From contig JABVCK010000001.1 of NCBI GenBank assembly GCA_013540605.1, positions 62,001-126,000 of the forward strand: DNA of 64,000 nt. Direction: 5' to 3'. Both the position numbers and the translations under genes were made by a program. This document shows positions 1-7,124 of this stretch, in pieces (position 1 is the first letter of the stretch; each line of letters opens with the position of its first letter). This stretch comes from Bacillota bacterium. Lineage in GTDB: Bacteria; Bacillota; Clostridia; Ch29. The notes under the pieces were generated by a model. That model saw nothing but the letters and a program-made list of their open reading frames with translations, searched no databases and had not been told where the DNA came from.

Positions 1-999
1 AGGCTTCCCATTGAGGTAGATGGTATGAAGGTCGGAGAAGTGGAGATAGGCTATTTTGGGCCTACGGTACTCCTATCCCAGGATATTGACTTTAAGAAAA
101 AGGTCAATTCGATTCTTATCGTGTCGGTTTTTTTAGCGATGGCTTTGGCAACGGTAGCAAGCTGGATATTCAGCAGAAAGCTGACAAAGCCAATTATAGA
201 AATAATCAACACTACCAGCGATATGTCAAGGGGAAATTTGAAGAAACGGGTTACCGGGGTTGAAGGGAAGGATGAACTTGGCGAGCTTGCTAAATCAGTG
301 AATAGGCTTGGCGAGTGGGTGGAAAACCTGGAGGATTTGAGAATCCAAATGACTTCCGATGTAGCGCACGAACTCAGGACTCCCCTGACCATCGTACTGA
401 GCCACATTGAAGCAATCAAGGACGGGATATGGGAAGCTACTCCGGAAAGGCTCCAGGTCTGCTACGATGAAATACTAAGGCTTTCGTCTCTGGTTAAAGA
501 TATTGAGAAGCTTTCAGGCTTTGAAAAGGGCTCGCTAAAACTGGAAATCGAGGAATTCAACCTTGCTCTTGTAGCAGGAGAAGTAAGGGACAATTTTAAG
601 ATACTTTTTGATGAAAAAGGCGTAGAGCTCATTGCAGATATAGAGGAAGATTTGGTGTTAAAGGGAGACAAGGGCAAAATAAAGCAGGCATTGATCAACC
701 TGCTCTCCAATGCCTTGAAGTTTACGGATAAAGGCGGTACTGTAAAGCTTGAAGCTGCGAAGAAGGGCAATGATATTGTGATTGTGGTCGAGGATAATGG
801 GAGGGGTATACTCCAGGAGGACCTGCCCTTTATCTTCGAAAGGTTCTACAGGGGGGAAAAATCCAGGAACAGGGCTACGGGCGGTGCCGGCATAGGGCTG
901 TCAATTACAAAGGCCATTATAGAGGTTCACCATGGGACTATCGAAGTGAAAAGCGAGGAGGGGAAAGGGAGCAGGTTTGAGATGCGCCTGCCATCTTAA
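1..999 (+). CDS. Sensor histidine kinase, 5'-truncated by window edge
   Basis: This is the C-terminal part of a membrane sensor histidine kinase. The frame is open to base 1, so the true start lies outside the window and the ATG at 25 is probably internal. In order one sees the end of an extracytoplasmic sensor segment, one transmembrane helix (about residues 30-50 counting from the ATG), a HAMP linker, a HisKA helix whose phospho-accepting His is the codon at 367-369 in an H-E-L-R-T-P motif, and a HATPase_c domain with N, G1 (DNGRG) and G2 (GGAGIGL) boxes. A hairpin terminator follows directly. The partner response regulator presumably lies upstream. The signal sensed cannot be told. Confidence 0.9.
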   Translation, partial: RLPIEVDGMKVGEVEIGYFGPTVLLSQDIDFKKKVNSILIVSVFLAMALATVASWIFSRKLTKPIIEIINTTSDMSRGNLKKRVTGVEGKDELGELAKSVNRLGEWVENLEDLRIQMTSDVAHELRTPLTIVLSHIEAIKDGIWEATPERLQVCYDEILRLSSLVKDIEKLSGFEKGSLKLEIEEFNLALVAGEVRDNFKILFDEKGVELIADIEEDLVLKGDKGKIKQALINLLSNALKFTDKGGTVKLEAAKKGNDIVIVVEDNGRGILQEDLPFIFERFYRGEKSRNRATGGAGIGLSITKAIIEVHHGTIEVKSEEGKGSRFEMRLPS

Positions 1000-1002
1000 A
1001 TA

Positions 1003-1027
1003 AAAAAGCGCCGGAGGCGCTTTTTTA
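1003..1027 (+). terminator. Intrinsic terminator after the kinase
   Basis: A GCGCC/GGCGC stem (1008-1012 and 1016-1020) with a GGA loop is preceded by A6 and followed by T6, so it can work on both strands. The same hairpin with identical flanks recurs at 2621-2646. Confidence 0.85.
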
Positions 1028-1108
1028 TTTAAGGTATAATAGGACAACTCTACGGATATAATATAATAATTATGTTTTTATTCAGAACTGACGATGAATC
1101 ATATATAG

Positions 1109-1137
1109 TTGCAATTTCATGTGAGTTTTGGTATAGT
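1109..1137 (+). promoter_or_regulatory. Putative sigma-A-type promoter
   Basis: TTGCAA (1109-1114) and TATAGT (1132-1137) are separated by 17 bases, about 57 bases upstream of the ATG at 1195. The match is by consensus only; no transcription start is known. Confidence 0.45.
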
Positions 1138-1194
1138 ATAAAACTGTGTTGGATAAAGTTGCCAACATATATTGGGGCATCAGAAGGAGGAAGA

Positions 1195-1791
1195 ATGAAA
1201 AACCATAGAAACACGGCAGTATTTTTGCTAATACTCGTGGTCTTTGCCTGTGTTGGATGCAGTAACAGCAAAGACATGTCAGTATACGCAGATAATTATA
1301 TGGAAACTCCGGCTGCTCCCGTGCTGCCGGACCTGCGGATGAAGAGTGTGGTAGCCAGACCGAAGGTGCAGGTAAGCCGGGGAACCGGTCAGGAAATAAG
1401 CGACTGGGAACTGTATCTTTTAGCAAAGATGATCGAGTGTGAAGCAAGGTATGAGCCATACGAGGGAAAAGTGGCCGTAGGAGCGGTTATTCTGAATAGG
1501 GTTAAGAGTTCTAAGTTTCCGAACACGATAGAAGGGGTAATATTTCAAAAAGGACAGTTTCAACCAATTTCGGACGGCGGATGGGAAAAGAAAGAACCTT
1601 CGAAGCAGTCATACAATGCAGCTGAGGAAGCACTGCGAGGTATAAAACCAACTGGAGAAAACGGAGAAGATGTGGGCAATGCATTATTCTTCATATATGA
1701 GGAGATTGCAGGCGAAAGAGCAGTTTGGTGGTTCAAGAGCAGGTTGCGCTACATAACCAGCATAGGCAATCACGATTTCTATACATATTAA
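1195..1791 (+). CDS. Cell wall hydrolase, SleB/Hydrolase_2 family, probable lipoprotein
   Basis: A 198-residue exported protein. The start at 1195 follows an AGGAGG site; a longer open frame from 1072 has no ribosome site. The N-terminus has a basic stretch, a hydrophobic core (residues 8-18) and cysteines at 19 and 22 that could serve as a lipobox, although neither fits the consensus perfectly. The C-terminal ~120 residues match the Hydrolase_2 fold of the cortex-lytic enzyme SleB, including the typical segment with M-I-x-C-E-A-R and V-A-V-G-A-V-I-L-N-R-V. Family members cleave spore cortex or vegetative peptidoglycan. A role in germination is an inference from the family and from the spore-forming host; the gene stands alone. 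Confidence 0.82.
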   Translation: MKNHRNTAVFLLILVVFACVGCSNSKDMSVYADNYMETPAAPVLPDLRMKSVVARPKVQVSRGTGQEISDWELYLLAKMIECEARYEPYEGKVAVGAVILNRVKSSKFPNTIEGVIFQKGQFQPISDGGWEKKEPSKQSYNAAEEALRGIKPTGENGEDVGNALFFIYEEIAGERAVWWFKSRLRYITSIGNHDFYTY

Positions 1792-1813
1792 AAGCCTCCC
1801 GTCAAGGAGGCTT
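1792..1813. terminator. Hairpin after the hydrolase gene
   Basis: An 8-bp stem AAGCCTCC/GGAGGCTT with a 6-base loop directly follows the stop codon. The plus side is followed by A's, not T's, so it is a weak intrinsic terminator on the plus strand. It may stabilise the mRNA end. Confidence 0.4.
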
Positions 1814-1886
1814 AAAAAAAGAGGAATTCTCCGTGTAGTATAGAAAGATAAAGCATAGAATCGAGTTAAGTTAGGGAGGGTCAGGG

Positions 1887-2369
1887 ATGAAAACGGTGGT
1901 TGGAGATATAACCTCTTTGGAGGCAGATGTTATTGTCAATGCCGCAAATGGTATCGGACCAATGGGTGGTGGAGTTGCAGCGGCAATCAGGCGGATCGGG
2001 GGCATTGAAATTGAGAAGGAAGCCATTGAAGTATGTAGAAGGATAGACCCAAGCGAAGGTGAAGTATATGTCACGGGTGCAGGAAAACTTAAATTTAAAT
2101 ATGTTTTTCATGCGGTTACCATGAAGCAGCCGGCGCAGCCCTCAAGTATTGAAATCGTGAAGAAATGTATAAACTCACTGCTGGAAAAGGCCAGGGAGAT
2201 GAAGATTACTTCCATGGTACTGCCTGCCCTTGCGACCGGCGTCGGAGGAGTACCCAAAGAAGAGGTTGCCAAAGTTTATGCATCGATGCTTGGAAAGGTA
2301 ACTGACATTGATATAACGGTTGCCGATGTGAGCGGAGAATTTATAAAAAAATTGGAAAAATACATGTAG
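1887..2369 (+). CDS. Macro domain protein (ADP-ribose binding)
   Basis: A 160-residue protein that is a single macro domain. It begins with the V-G-D-I-T segment, followed by V-I-V-N-A-A-N, a G-G-G-V loop, and a later A-L-A-T-G-V-G-G segment that would bind the distal ribose and phosphate. Macro domains bind ADP-ribose or remove it from proteins, nucleic acids or O-acetyl-ADP-ribose; which applies here is unknown. The ATG follows an AGGGAGG site at about the normal spacing. It is short for the family but complete. It lies just upstream of the probable selenoprotein, with a 60-base gap. Confidence 0.88.
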   Translation: MKTVVGDITSLEADVIVNAANGIGPMGGGVAAAIRRIGGIEIEKEAIEVCRRIDPSEGEVYVTGAGKLKFKYVFHAVTMKQPAQPSSIEIVKKCINSLLEKAREMKITSMVLPALATGVGGVPKEEVAKVYASMLGKVTDIDITVADVSGEFIKKLEKYM

Positions 2370-2429
2370 CCTTTATTTGTATATAATAATAGTATAAAAT
2401 TAGGCTAAAACTAGCTGGAGGTGCCATTC

Positions 2430-2621
2430 TTGTATAATAAGGATACCATAATCAAGGACGTACTTAAAGAACACCCCGAGGCGGAAGAGGTCTTTAAGAA
2501 AAACGGAATCGCGTGCTTTGGCTGAGGAGGAGCTCTATATAAGAGCATTGAGCGGGCTGCTCAAATGTATGGTGTTGAAGAAAAGGCCATTATAGACGAG
2601 TTGAACAGGAAATATGCATAA
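2430..2621 (+). CDS. DUF1858-type redox-disulfide protein with in-frame TGA: probable selenoprotein
   Basis: Read through the TGA at 2523-2525, this frame gives 63 residues matching the DUF1858 (hybrid-cluster-protein-associated redox disulfide) family along its whole length: an N-terminal K-D-x-x-x-x-V-L-K-E-H-P-E segment, then G-I-A-C-F-G-x-G-G-A, then a C-terminal helix ending in D-E-L-N-R. The family normally has C-x-x-C here; the TGA sits exactly at the second Cys, giving C-F-G-U. The TTG start follows a CTGGAGGTG site. Coding continues in frame for 31 codons to TAA, and a terminator follows immediately. A SECIS-like hairpin lies downstream of the TGA. The alternative is a nonsense mutation or base error; reading TGA as stop would leave a 31-residue fragment ending inside the motif. 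Confidence 0.78.
2546..2567 (+). promoter_or_regulatory. SECIS-like hairpin downstream of the in-frame TGA
   Basis: The stem TTGAGC/GCTCAA (2548-2553 and 2559-2564) closes a five-base loop GGGCT, and two more pairs form below it past a bulged A. The loop starts 28 bases after the TGA. Bacterial SECIS elements are described as a short stem-loop inside the coding region with the apical loop roughly 16-37 bases after the UGA and a G among the first loop bases; the E. coli fdhF loop, GGUCU, is similar. The fit is by eye. Confidence 0.65.
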
Positions 2622-2646
2622 AAAAGCGCCGGAGGCGCTTTTTTAT
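2621..2646. terminator. Bidirectional intrinsic terminator between convergent genes
   Basis: A GCGCC-GGA-GGCGC hairpin is flanked by A and T runs and lies between the probable selenoprotein and the convergent minus-strand gene. It is the same as the hairpin at 1003-1027. Confidence 0.85.
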
Positions 2647-2662
2647 GCTTAATGTATACGTT

Positions 2663-2965
2663 CTATTTTAGTTTGTTTTCAACCGAAGCGATTTTCCCTT
2701 CCATTGTACCGACTTTATCCCTGCGGTCATCGATTCTGATAAGGGTGGATACCCTCATAGCCCCTTGTCTAAAAGGCACCTCATGCATTTTTCTGATTGT
2801 AGCTATAATCAGGTCCAGTTCGCCTTCAATCACCGTTCCCATGGGGGTCAATTGATATTTCAGGCCTTTTTCTTCTTCCAGCACCCTATGGCACCCTGCC
2901 ACGTATTTGCTCAGGCTGGTGGAACCGGTGCCAAAGGGGGCAATGGTTACCTCAACTATTGCCAT
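2663..2965 (-). CDS. MTH1187/YkoF-type thiamine-binding family protein
   Basis: A 100-residue protein of the MTH1187 family (formerly DUF77), related to the YkoF thiamine-binding fold. It shows the typical start A-I-V-E-V-T-I-A-P-x-G-T-G-S-T-S-L-S, a central Y-x-L-T-P-M-G-T-V-I-E-G segment and a V-P-F-x-x-G-A-x-R-V-S-T-L-I-R-I-D-D-R end. The start chosen has an AAGGAGG site seven bases upstream; an eight-residue longer reading begins before that site. Members are small ferredoxin-fold proteins thought to bind thiamine or related molecules; the function here is not established. It stands alone and faces the probable selenoprotein. Confidence 0.85.
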   Translation of the reverse strand: MAIVEVTIAPFGTGSTSLSKYVAGCHRVLEEEKGLKYQLTPMGTVIEGELDLIIATIRKMHEVPFRQGAMRVSTLIRIDDRRDKVGTMEGKIASVENKLK

Positions 2966-3039
2966 AAAACCGCCTCCTTTCTTAACCATTATACCATTTT
3001 TACCTATAAATTAGAAACCTCATATGCTATGAGGGAAAG

Positions 3040-3068
3040 TTGGTTAGAACTAATATTAATAATATGAT
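3040..3068 (+). promoter_or_regulatory. Putative sigma-A-type promoter of pduL
   Basis: TTGGTT (3040-3045) and TATGAT (3063-3068) are 17 bases apart, 63 bases upstream of the pduL ATG, in an AT-rich region. Confidence 0.4.
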
Positions 3069-3131
3069 AAAATAAAAAAGGATTGTTATTCTATTAACTT
3101 TTGAATTACAAATACCAAGGGAGGAATACTC

Positions 3132-3710
3132 ATGGAAAACAAAAAAGTACCCGTTGGCCTGTCCAACAGGCATTTACACCTGAGCAAAGAACACGTTGAT
3201 AAGTTGTTCGGCAAAGGTCATGAGCTGACTGAATTCAAAGCGTTGTCTCAACCCGGCCAGTATGCCTGTGAGGAGAAGGTAGACCTGGTAGGGCCAAAGG
3301 GAACGATAAAAGGGGTAAGGGTTTTGGGACCGGTAAGGAAGGAAACACAGATCGAGATATCGATCGCGGATGGTTACAGCCTTGGGATCAGACCTCCGGT
3401 TAGGGATTCCGGTGATTTAGAGGGAACACCGGGTGTAAAAATCATAGGACCCGAGGGAGAAGTAGACCTTGAACAGGGGGTCATAGCAGCAGCGCGCCAT
3501 ATACATATGCATCCCGGGGATGCAGAAAGATTTGGCGTCAAGGATTTCCAGCGGGTAAAGGTGAGAAAGGACGGGGACCGTGGTACGGTTTATGAGAATG
3601 TATTGATCCGGGTATCACCCAGCTATGCTTTGGAACTCCACCTGGATGTGGAAGAAGGAAATGCAGCAAGCATCAGTAATGGTGATTTGCTTGAGATGAT
3701 TACCGACTGA
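3132..3710 (+). CDS. pduL: Phosphate propanoyltransferase PduL
   Basis: PduL-type phosphotransacylase of 192 residues, which converts acyl-CoA plus phosphate to acyl phosphate plus CoA (acetyl or propionyl). Two copies of the PduL beta-barrel are visible. The zinc-ligand motifs N-R-H-L-H-L-S (near residue 17) and A-R-H-I-H-M (near residue 125) are intact. The N-terminus lacks the extension that targets PduL to microcompartments, and no shell genes are nearby, so a cytosolic housekeeping role, for instance with an acetate kinase elsewhere, is more likely. The ATG follows GGGAGG. Confidence 0.93.
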   Translation: MENKKVPVGLSNRHLHLSKEHVDKLFGKGHELTEFKALSQPGQYACEEKVDLVGPKGTIKGVRVLGPVRKETQIEISIADGYSLGIRPPVRDSGDLEGTPGVKIIGPEGEVDLEQGVIAAARHIHMHPGDAERFGVKDFQRVKVRKDGDRGTVYENVLIRVSPSYALELHLDVEEGNAASISNGDLLEMITD

Positions 3711-3855
3711 GTATCAGCAAATATAGCAAAGGGTCCGATAGCCACTGTCCGATTTATACGCTGGCTACTGATTTTTGGGATTTGGTTTTTTGATAAAATC
3801 ACCTTCCTGAGAAAGAATAAATATTGGGGACATTATTGGGAGGTGATTATTCATT

Positions 3856-4371
3856 TTGGTTATGAGCACTCTTAGAAAAACTCTGATAGTCTTATTAATA
3901 ATAATGCTAGTTATCATCCTTACACTTGGATGCCATACAAATAGAGGACCAACGGAAGACAGCAATGAGCTGTATAATAGGGCTAAAACCAAGCAGTCCG
4001 GAAGGAATGAAAGCGCAGTCTTGGAAGGCAGGGTTCTGATCGAAAGAGCCCGCAGGATAAAACAAGATATCGAAAAACAAAAATATATTAAGGTTTCATC
4101 GGTTATTTTAATCGGCGACACAGCGGTTATCGGAATAATCTTTTCAGGTGATAAACCCGGAGCAAACAATGGGATGCTTCGCCGGGAAATGGAGAACAGG
4201 ATCAGGAAGCTGGATAAATCCCTGAACAACGTTGTTATCACTATGGACCCGGACCTGTTTGAAAACATCTCCAGCATCGAGGATATGATAGGCAAAGGAG
4301 CATCTTTGAACTCACTGGCACGGGATATTGCTGAGGTGTTAAGGAACATTGACTTCTCCCATGAAGAGTAG
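3856..4371 (+). CDS. YhcN/YlaJ family sporulation lipoprotein
   Basis: A 171-residue predicted lipoprotein. The hydrophobic signal (residues 7-24) ends in the lipobox L-T-L-G-C. The mature part has the YhcN/YlaJ layout: a charged linker, a helix rich in R/K/E (around residues 58-75), then a beta-strand V-S-S-V-I-L-I-G-D-T-A-V-I-G-I and a C-terminal segment V-V-I-T-M-D-P-D-L-F with following helices. Family members are spore-associated lipoproteins affecting spore outgrowth. The TTG at 3856 lies nine bases after GGAGGTGA; an ATG two codons later is possible but further away. A terminator follows. Confidence 0.8.
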   Translation: MVMSTLRKTLIVLLIIMLVIILTLGCHTNRGPTEDSNELYNRAKTKQSGRNESAVLEGRVLIERARRIKQDIEKQKYIKVSSVILIGDTAVIGIIFSGDKPGANNGMLRREMENRIRKLDKSLNNVVITMDPDLFENISSIEDMIGKGASLNSLARDIAEVLRNIDFSHEE

Positions 4372-4386
4372 AAGAAGATGATCTAG

Positions 4387-4418
4387 AGCAACCTGAAATC
4401 AGAGGTTGCTTTTTTATT
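4387..4418 (+). terminator. Intrinsic terminator
   Basis: The stem AGCAACCT/AGGTTGCT (4387-4394 and 4403-4410) is followed by T6ATTT. Confidence 0.9.
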
Positions 4419-4486
4419 TGCTGTCTTGTTATTTATCCTGATTTATCTGCATAAAGATTATATTGGATAAAAGGAGGGAGGCTGTG

Positions 4487-5698
4487 ATGAAACTGAGGAT
4501 TGATACCACTTATATATTGATTATATCGCTGGGTCTTGTGGTGGGTGTTCTTTCCACTGTCAGCATGATGGCGGGAAGCTATTTGCGGATAATTGCCACC
4601 GTAATGCTATGCTTGTGCCTAATTGCCGCATTGTTTTATACATTCAGGTTTGAGAAAAAACTTAAGATAATCACTGCGCTTGTTTTAGTAATGATGCTGG
4701 GCTACCTGCTTTCCTGTGTTTATATAAACATCTTCATGGGAAGGATTTCAGGCGGTGAAATCACACCTTCGCTTGAAAACACGGGAACCGCAGTGCTCCT
4801 GGTGTCTCCGGGAGAAATCGGGAGTTATACTTCAAACGGAGCTGTCTACAGGCTAAAGACCGGTAAGGATACGTATACGGAAGGGGCAAACTGGTGGAGC
4901 ATCCCGGTTAGGGCAAGTGGGCTCAGGAAGGATTTCAAAGGCATGGATAAGGATATTTCTCCTGAAATAAGCCAAAGCCTGTACAATAAAGTAAATCAAA
5001 AATACGGGAGCGGTTACACAGTTTACAATGCTAACCTTTTTGGACCACCATACCTGGAAACGGTTACAAGGGAGATATTGAAGAACGGGCATGACAGGAT
5101 TATAGTCCTTTTGAATTTCTTGATACAGCAGCCCTATCAGGAAACAATACACAGCAGGATCATTAGGGTAATGGAAGAGAGCAAACTCAGTGCCGAAGTG
5201 AGCTTTACGTATCCCCTATGGAATCACGATGCAGTGGCATCGATATATGAGAACCGCATTCTATATAAAACCCAGGAGACCAGTCCGGAGCAGGTTGGCA
5301 TAGTGCTTATCGGTAAGGGATGCAGCGGTAAGGCGCTGCAAATTTACGCCGATGGCTATAAAGGGGAAGAGGTTTTCCTCAATAAGATTAAAGAAGGTAT
5401 GATTAAAAACGGCTACGACAGTAGAAAGATGAGGATAGCGTACTTGAAATACAGAAAACCATCGGTTGAAGAGGAAGTAGAGTATTTGCTGGATTCCGGT
5501 GTTAATAGGATTGCGGTTGTTGCCGCCGGTTACGAAAATCCGTGTATAGAGACAGAGTACAGTATTCCCAAACTGCTTTCTAAGATAAAAATACCTAAGG
5601 GGACCGAAATTCTATACATAGGTTCATGGGAAGATGATGATCTGCTGGTTAAAGCCTTGGGTGATAGATTGAAAATAGTGGCCGAAGAATTGAAATAA
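4487..5698 (+). CDS. Membrane-anchored ferrochelatase-like protein, active-site His lost
   Basis: 403 residues. The start at 4487 follows GGAGGGAGG; the open frame extends eight codons upstream without a site. Three predicted membrane helices occupy about residues 6-85. The rest resembles both halves of ferrochelatase: a first half with L-V-S-P-G-E-I, Y-x-V-Y-N-A-N-L-F-G-P-P-Y-L-E and H-D-R-I-I-V-L segments, and a second half with G-V-N-R-I-A-V-V and C-I-E-T-E-Y. The Glu of the chelatase motif (D-H-x-E-T-x-Y-E-I) is kept, but the metal-binding His of the S-A-H-x-L-P motif is replaced (I-G-K-G-C-S). Iron insertion is therefore doubtful, and a binding or structural role at the membrane is possible. 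No haem genes are nearby. The resemblance is by eye. Confidence 0.6.
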   Translation: MKLRIDTTYILIISLGLVVGVLSTVSMMAGSYLRIIATVMLCLCLIAALFYTFRFEKKLKIITALVLVMMLGYLLSCVYINIFMGRISGGEITPSLENTGTAVLLVSPGEIGSYTSNGAVYRLKTGKDTYTEGANWWSIPVRASGLRKDFKGMDKDISPEISQSLYNKVNQKYGSGYTVYNANLFGPPYLETVTREILKNGHDRIIVLLNFLIQQPYQETIHSRIIRVMEESKLSAEVSFTYPLWNHDAVASIYENRILYKTQETSPEQVGIVLIGKGCSGKALQIYADGYKGEEVFLNKIKEGMIKNGYDSRKMRIAYLKYRKPSVEEEVEYLLDSGVNRIAVVAAGYENPCIETEYSIPKLLSKIKIPKGTEILYIGSWEDDDLLVKALGDRLKIVAEELK

Positions 5699-5801
5699 AG
5701 ATTTATGCAGGAATTTCAAGGTGAACGGATAATTAAGAATTATATTTTAAATAATACTAGAAGTAGTATAGATTAGCACACGGAAGGAGGACAAGCAACC
5801 A

Positions 5802-7124
5802 ATGGAAGGGGTGTACTACCAGCAGCGGTTGGATGAAGGCGTCAATCTGTACCTGATTAAGGAGCCAAAGTTCAAAACAGTGTGGATCAGCCTTTTCTTA
5901 TACCGTCAGCTTGATGAAAATACGACAAAGAATGCTCTTTTGCCGTACGTAATAAAACGGGGTAACCAGGATTACCAGGACCTAAAGGCGATTGAAAAAT
6001 TTCTGGGAGAGAAATATGGGGCAACGCTGAGTGTGGATGTTGTTAAAAAAGGGGACCTACAACTGCTATACTTCAACAGTAATGTTATTAGTGATAAATA
6101 CACTCTCAATGGGGAAGGCGTTGTATCCGCAGTATTAAGCTTTATCCTCGATCTGATTAGAAAACCGCTTATAGGAGACAACGGATTTAAGGAAGAGTTT
6201 TTCGGCCAGGAGAAGCAAAATCTTCGTAAGTTAATATCAGCAAGAATCAATGACAAAATTCAGTATTCTCTTGAAAGATGCTACGAAGAAATGTATAAGG
6301 GGAGACCGTTCAGCAGATACAGATATGGAGATATTGAGGAATTAGATCAGATTACATCCCGGGAACTTGCAGACTATTATTACAAATTGTTATCAGAAAC
6401 CCCCATCGATATATTTGTTGTGGGAGACGTTGATATTTCCGATTTAAAGGATGTCCTGGACAGGGGGCTGGAAATCAACAGGCAGAATATATTATATCCG
6501 ATGCAGGAACAATACAATCCGGATAGAGATGTGCCGCGGGAAGTAGTTGAAGCTATGGATGTAAACCAGGGGAAGCTGGTTATGGGGTTTAAAACAGGGG
6601 TGGATTACAAAAGCGCACAGTATGTACCGATGCTGGTTTATACCAGTATTTTAGGCGGAGGCACCCATTCAAAGCTATTCAACAACGTCAGGGAAAAAGC
6701 CAGCCTGGCTTATTACTCGTTTGCAAGGATGGAAAAATTCAAGGGCCTTATGGTTATCGGCTCAGGCATAGAGACAACGAACTATCAGAAAACCGTCCAA
6801 ATAATCAACCAACAGTTGGAAGAGATGAATAAGGGGAACATCAGCGAATACGAGATAGACGGAGCCAAGAAGGCCCTTGTAAATGATATCTTGTCGATGA
6901 AGGATAATCAGGCGCAAACAGTTGATTTTCTGTTAAACAGGATAATATCGGGCCATGGGATGACTCCCCAAACCCTGATAAAAGAGATTGAAAGGGTAAC
7001 CGTTCAGGAGGTTAGGGAGGTTTCAGGCAAGGTGGAGCCGGTTGTTACATATTTTCTTACTTCAACCAAGAGCGGCGGAGGGGAGATGAATGATGGACAG
7101 TATAAAAGAATTTCGGTTTTCTAA
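5802..7124 (+). CDS. yfmF: M16 peptidase-like protein YfmF (EF-P modification associated)
   Basis: A 440-residue protein of the insulinase/pitrilysin (M16) fold without the zinc motif: no H-x-x-E-H is found where it should be, around the L-P-Y-V-I-K-R-G-N segment. It is thus the inactive partner of an M16 heterodimer. The C-terminal half keeps the M16C layout with G-G-G-T-H-S-K-L-F-N-N-V-R-E-K-A-S-L-A-Y. In Bacillus the pair (also written ymfF/ymfH) is linked to 5-aminopentanol modification of elongation factor P; that is family knowledge, and no efp gene is in this window. The start has AAGGAGG upstream, and the gene overlaps yfmH by 35 bases. A small inverted repeat, ATACTA-GAAG-TAGTAT, lies at 5754-5769. 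Confidence 0.85.
   Translation: MEGVYYQQRLDEGVNLYLIKEPKFKTVWISLFLYRQLDENTTKNALLPYVIKRGNQDYQDLKAIEKFLGEKYGATLSVDVVKKGDLQLLYFNSNVISDKYTLNGEGVVSAVLSFILDLIRKPLIGDNGFKEEFFGQEKQNLRKLISARINDKIQYSLERCYEEMYKGRPFSRYRYGDIEELDQITSRELADYYYKLLSETPIDIFVVGDVDISDLKDVLDRGLEINRQNILYPMQEQYNPDRDVPREVVEAMDVNQGKLVMGFKTGVDYKSAQYVPMLVYTSILGGGTHSKLFNNVREKASLAYYSFARMEKFKGLMVIGSGIETTNYQKTVQIINQQLEEMNKGNISEYEIDGAKKALVNDILSMKDNQAQTVDFLLNRIISGHGMTPQTLIKEIERVTVQEVREVSGKVEPVVTYFLTSTKSGGGEMNDGQYKRISVF

Noticed and set aside
2523-2525. The TGA as a simple stop ending a 31-residue gene
   Set aside because: The stop would cut inside the redox motif, while the family sequence continues in frame to a TAA followed at once by a terminator. 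A base error remains possible and is listed as a refuting outcome.
2532-2546. GCTCT-ATATA-AGAGC hairpin as the SECIS element
   Set aside because: Its loop has no G and lies closer to the TGA. The neighbouring TTGAGC hairpin fits the described features better, although the two could compete.
3132-3710. PduL as evidence for a bacterial microcompartment
   Set aside because: There is no N-terminal encapsulation extension and no shell protein gene in the window.
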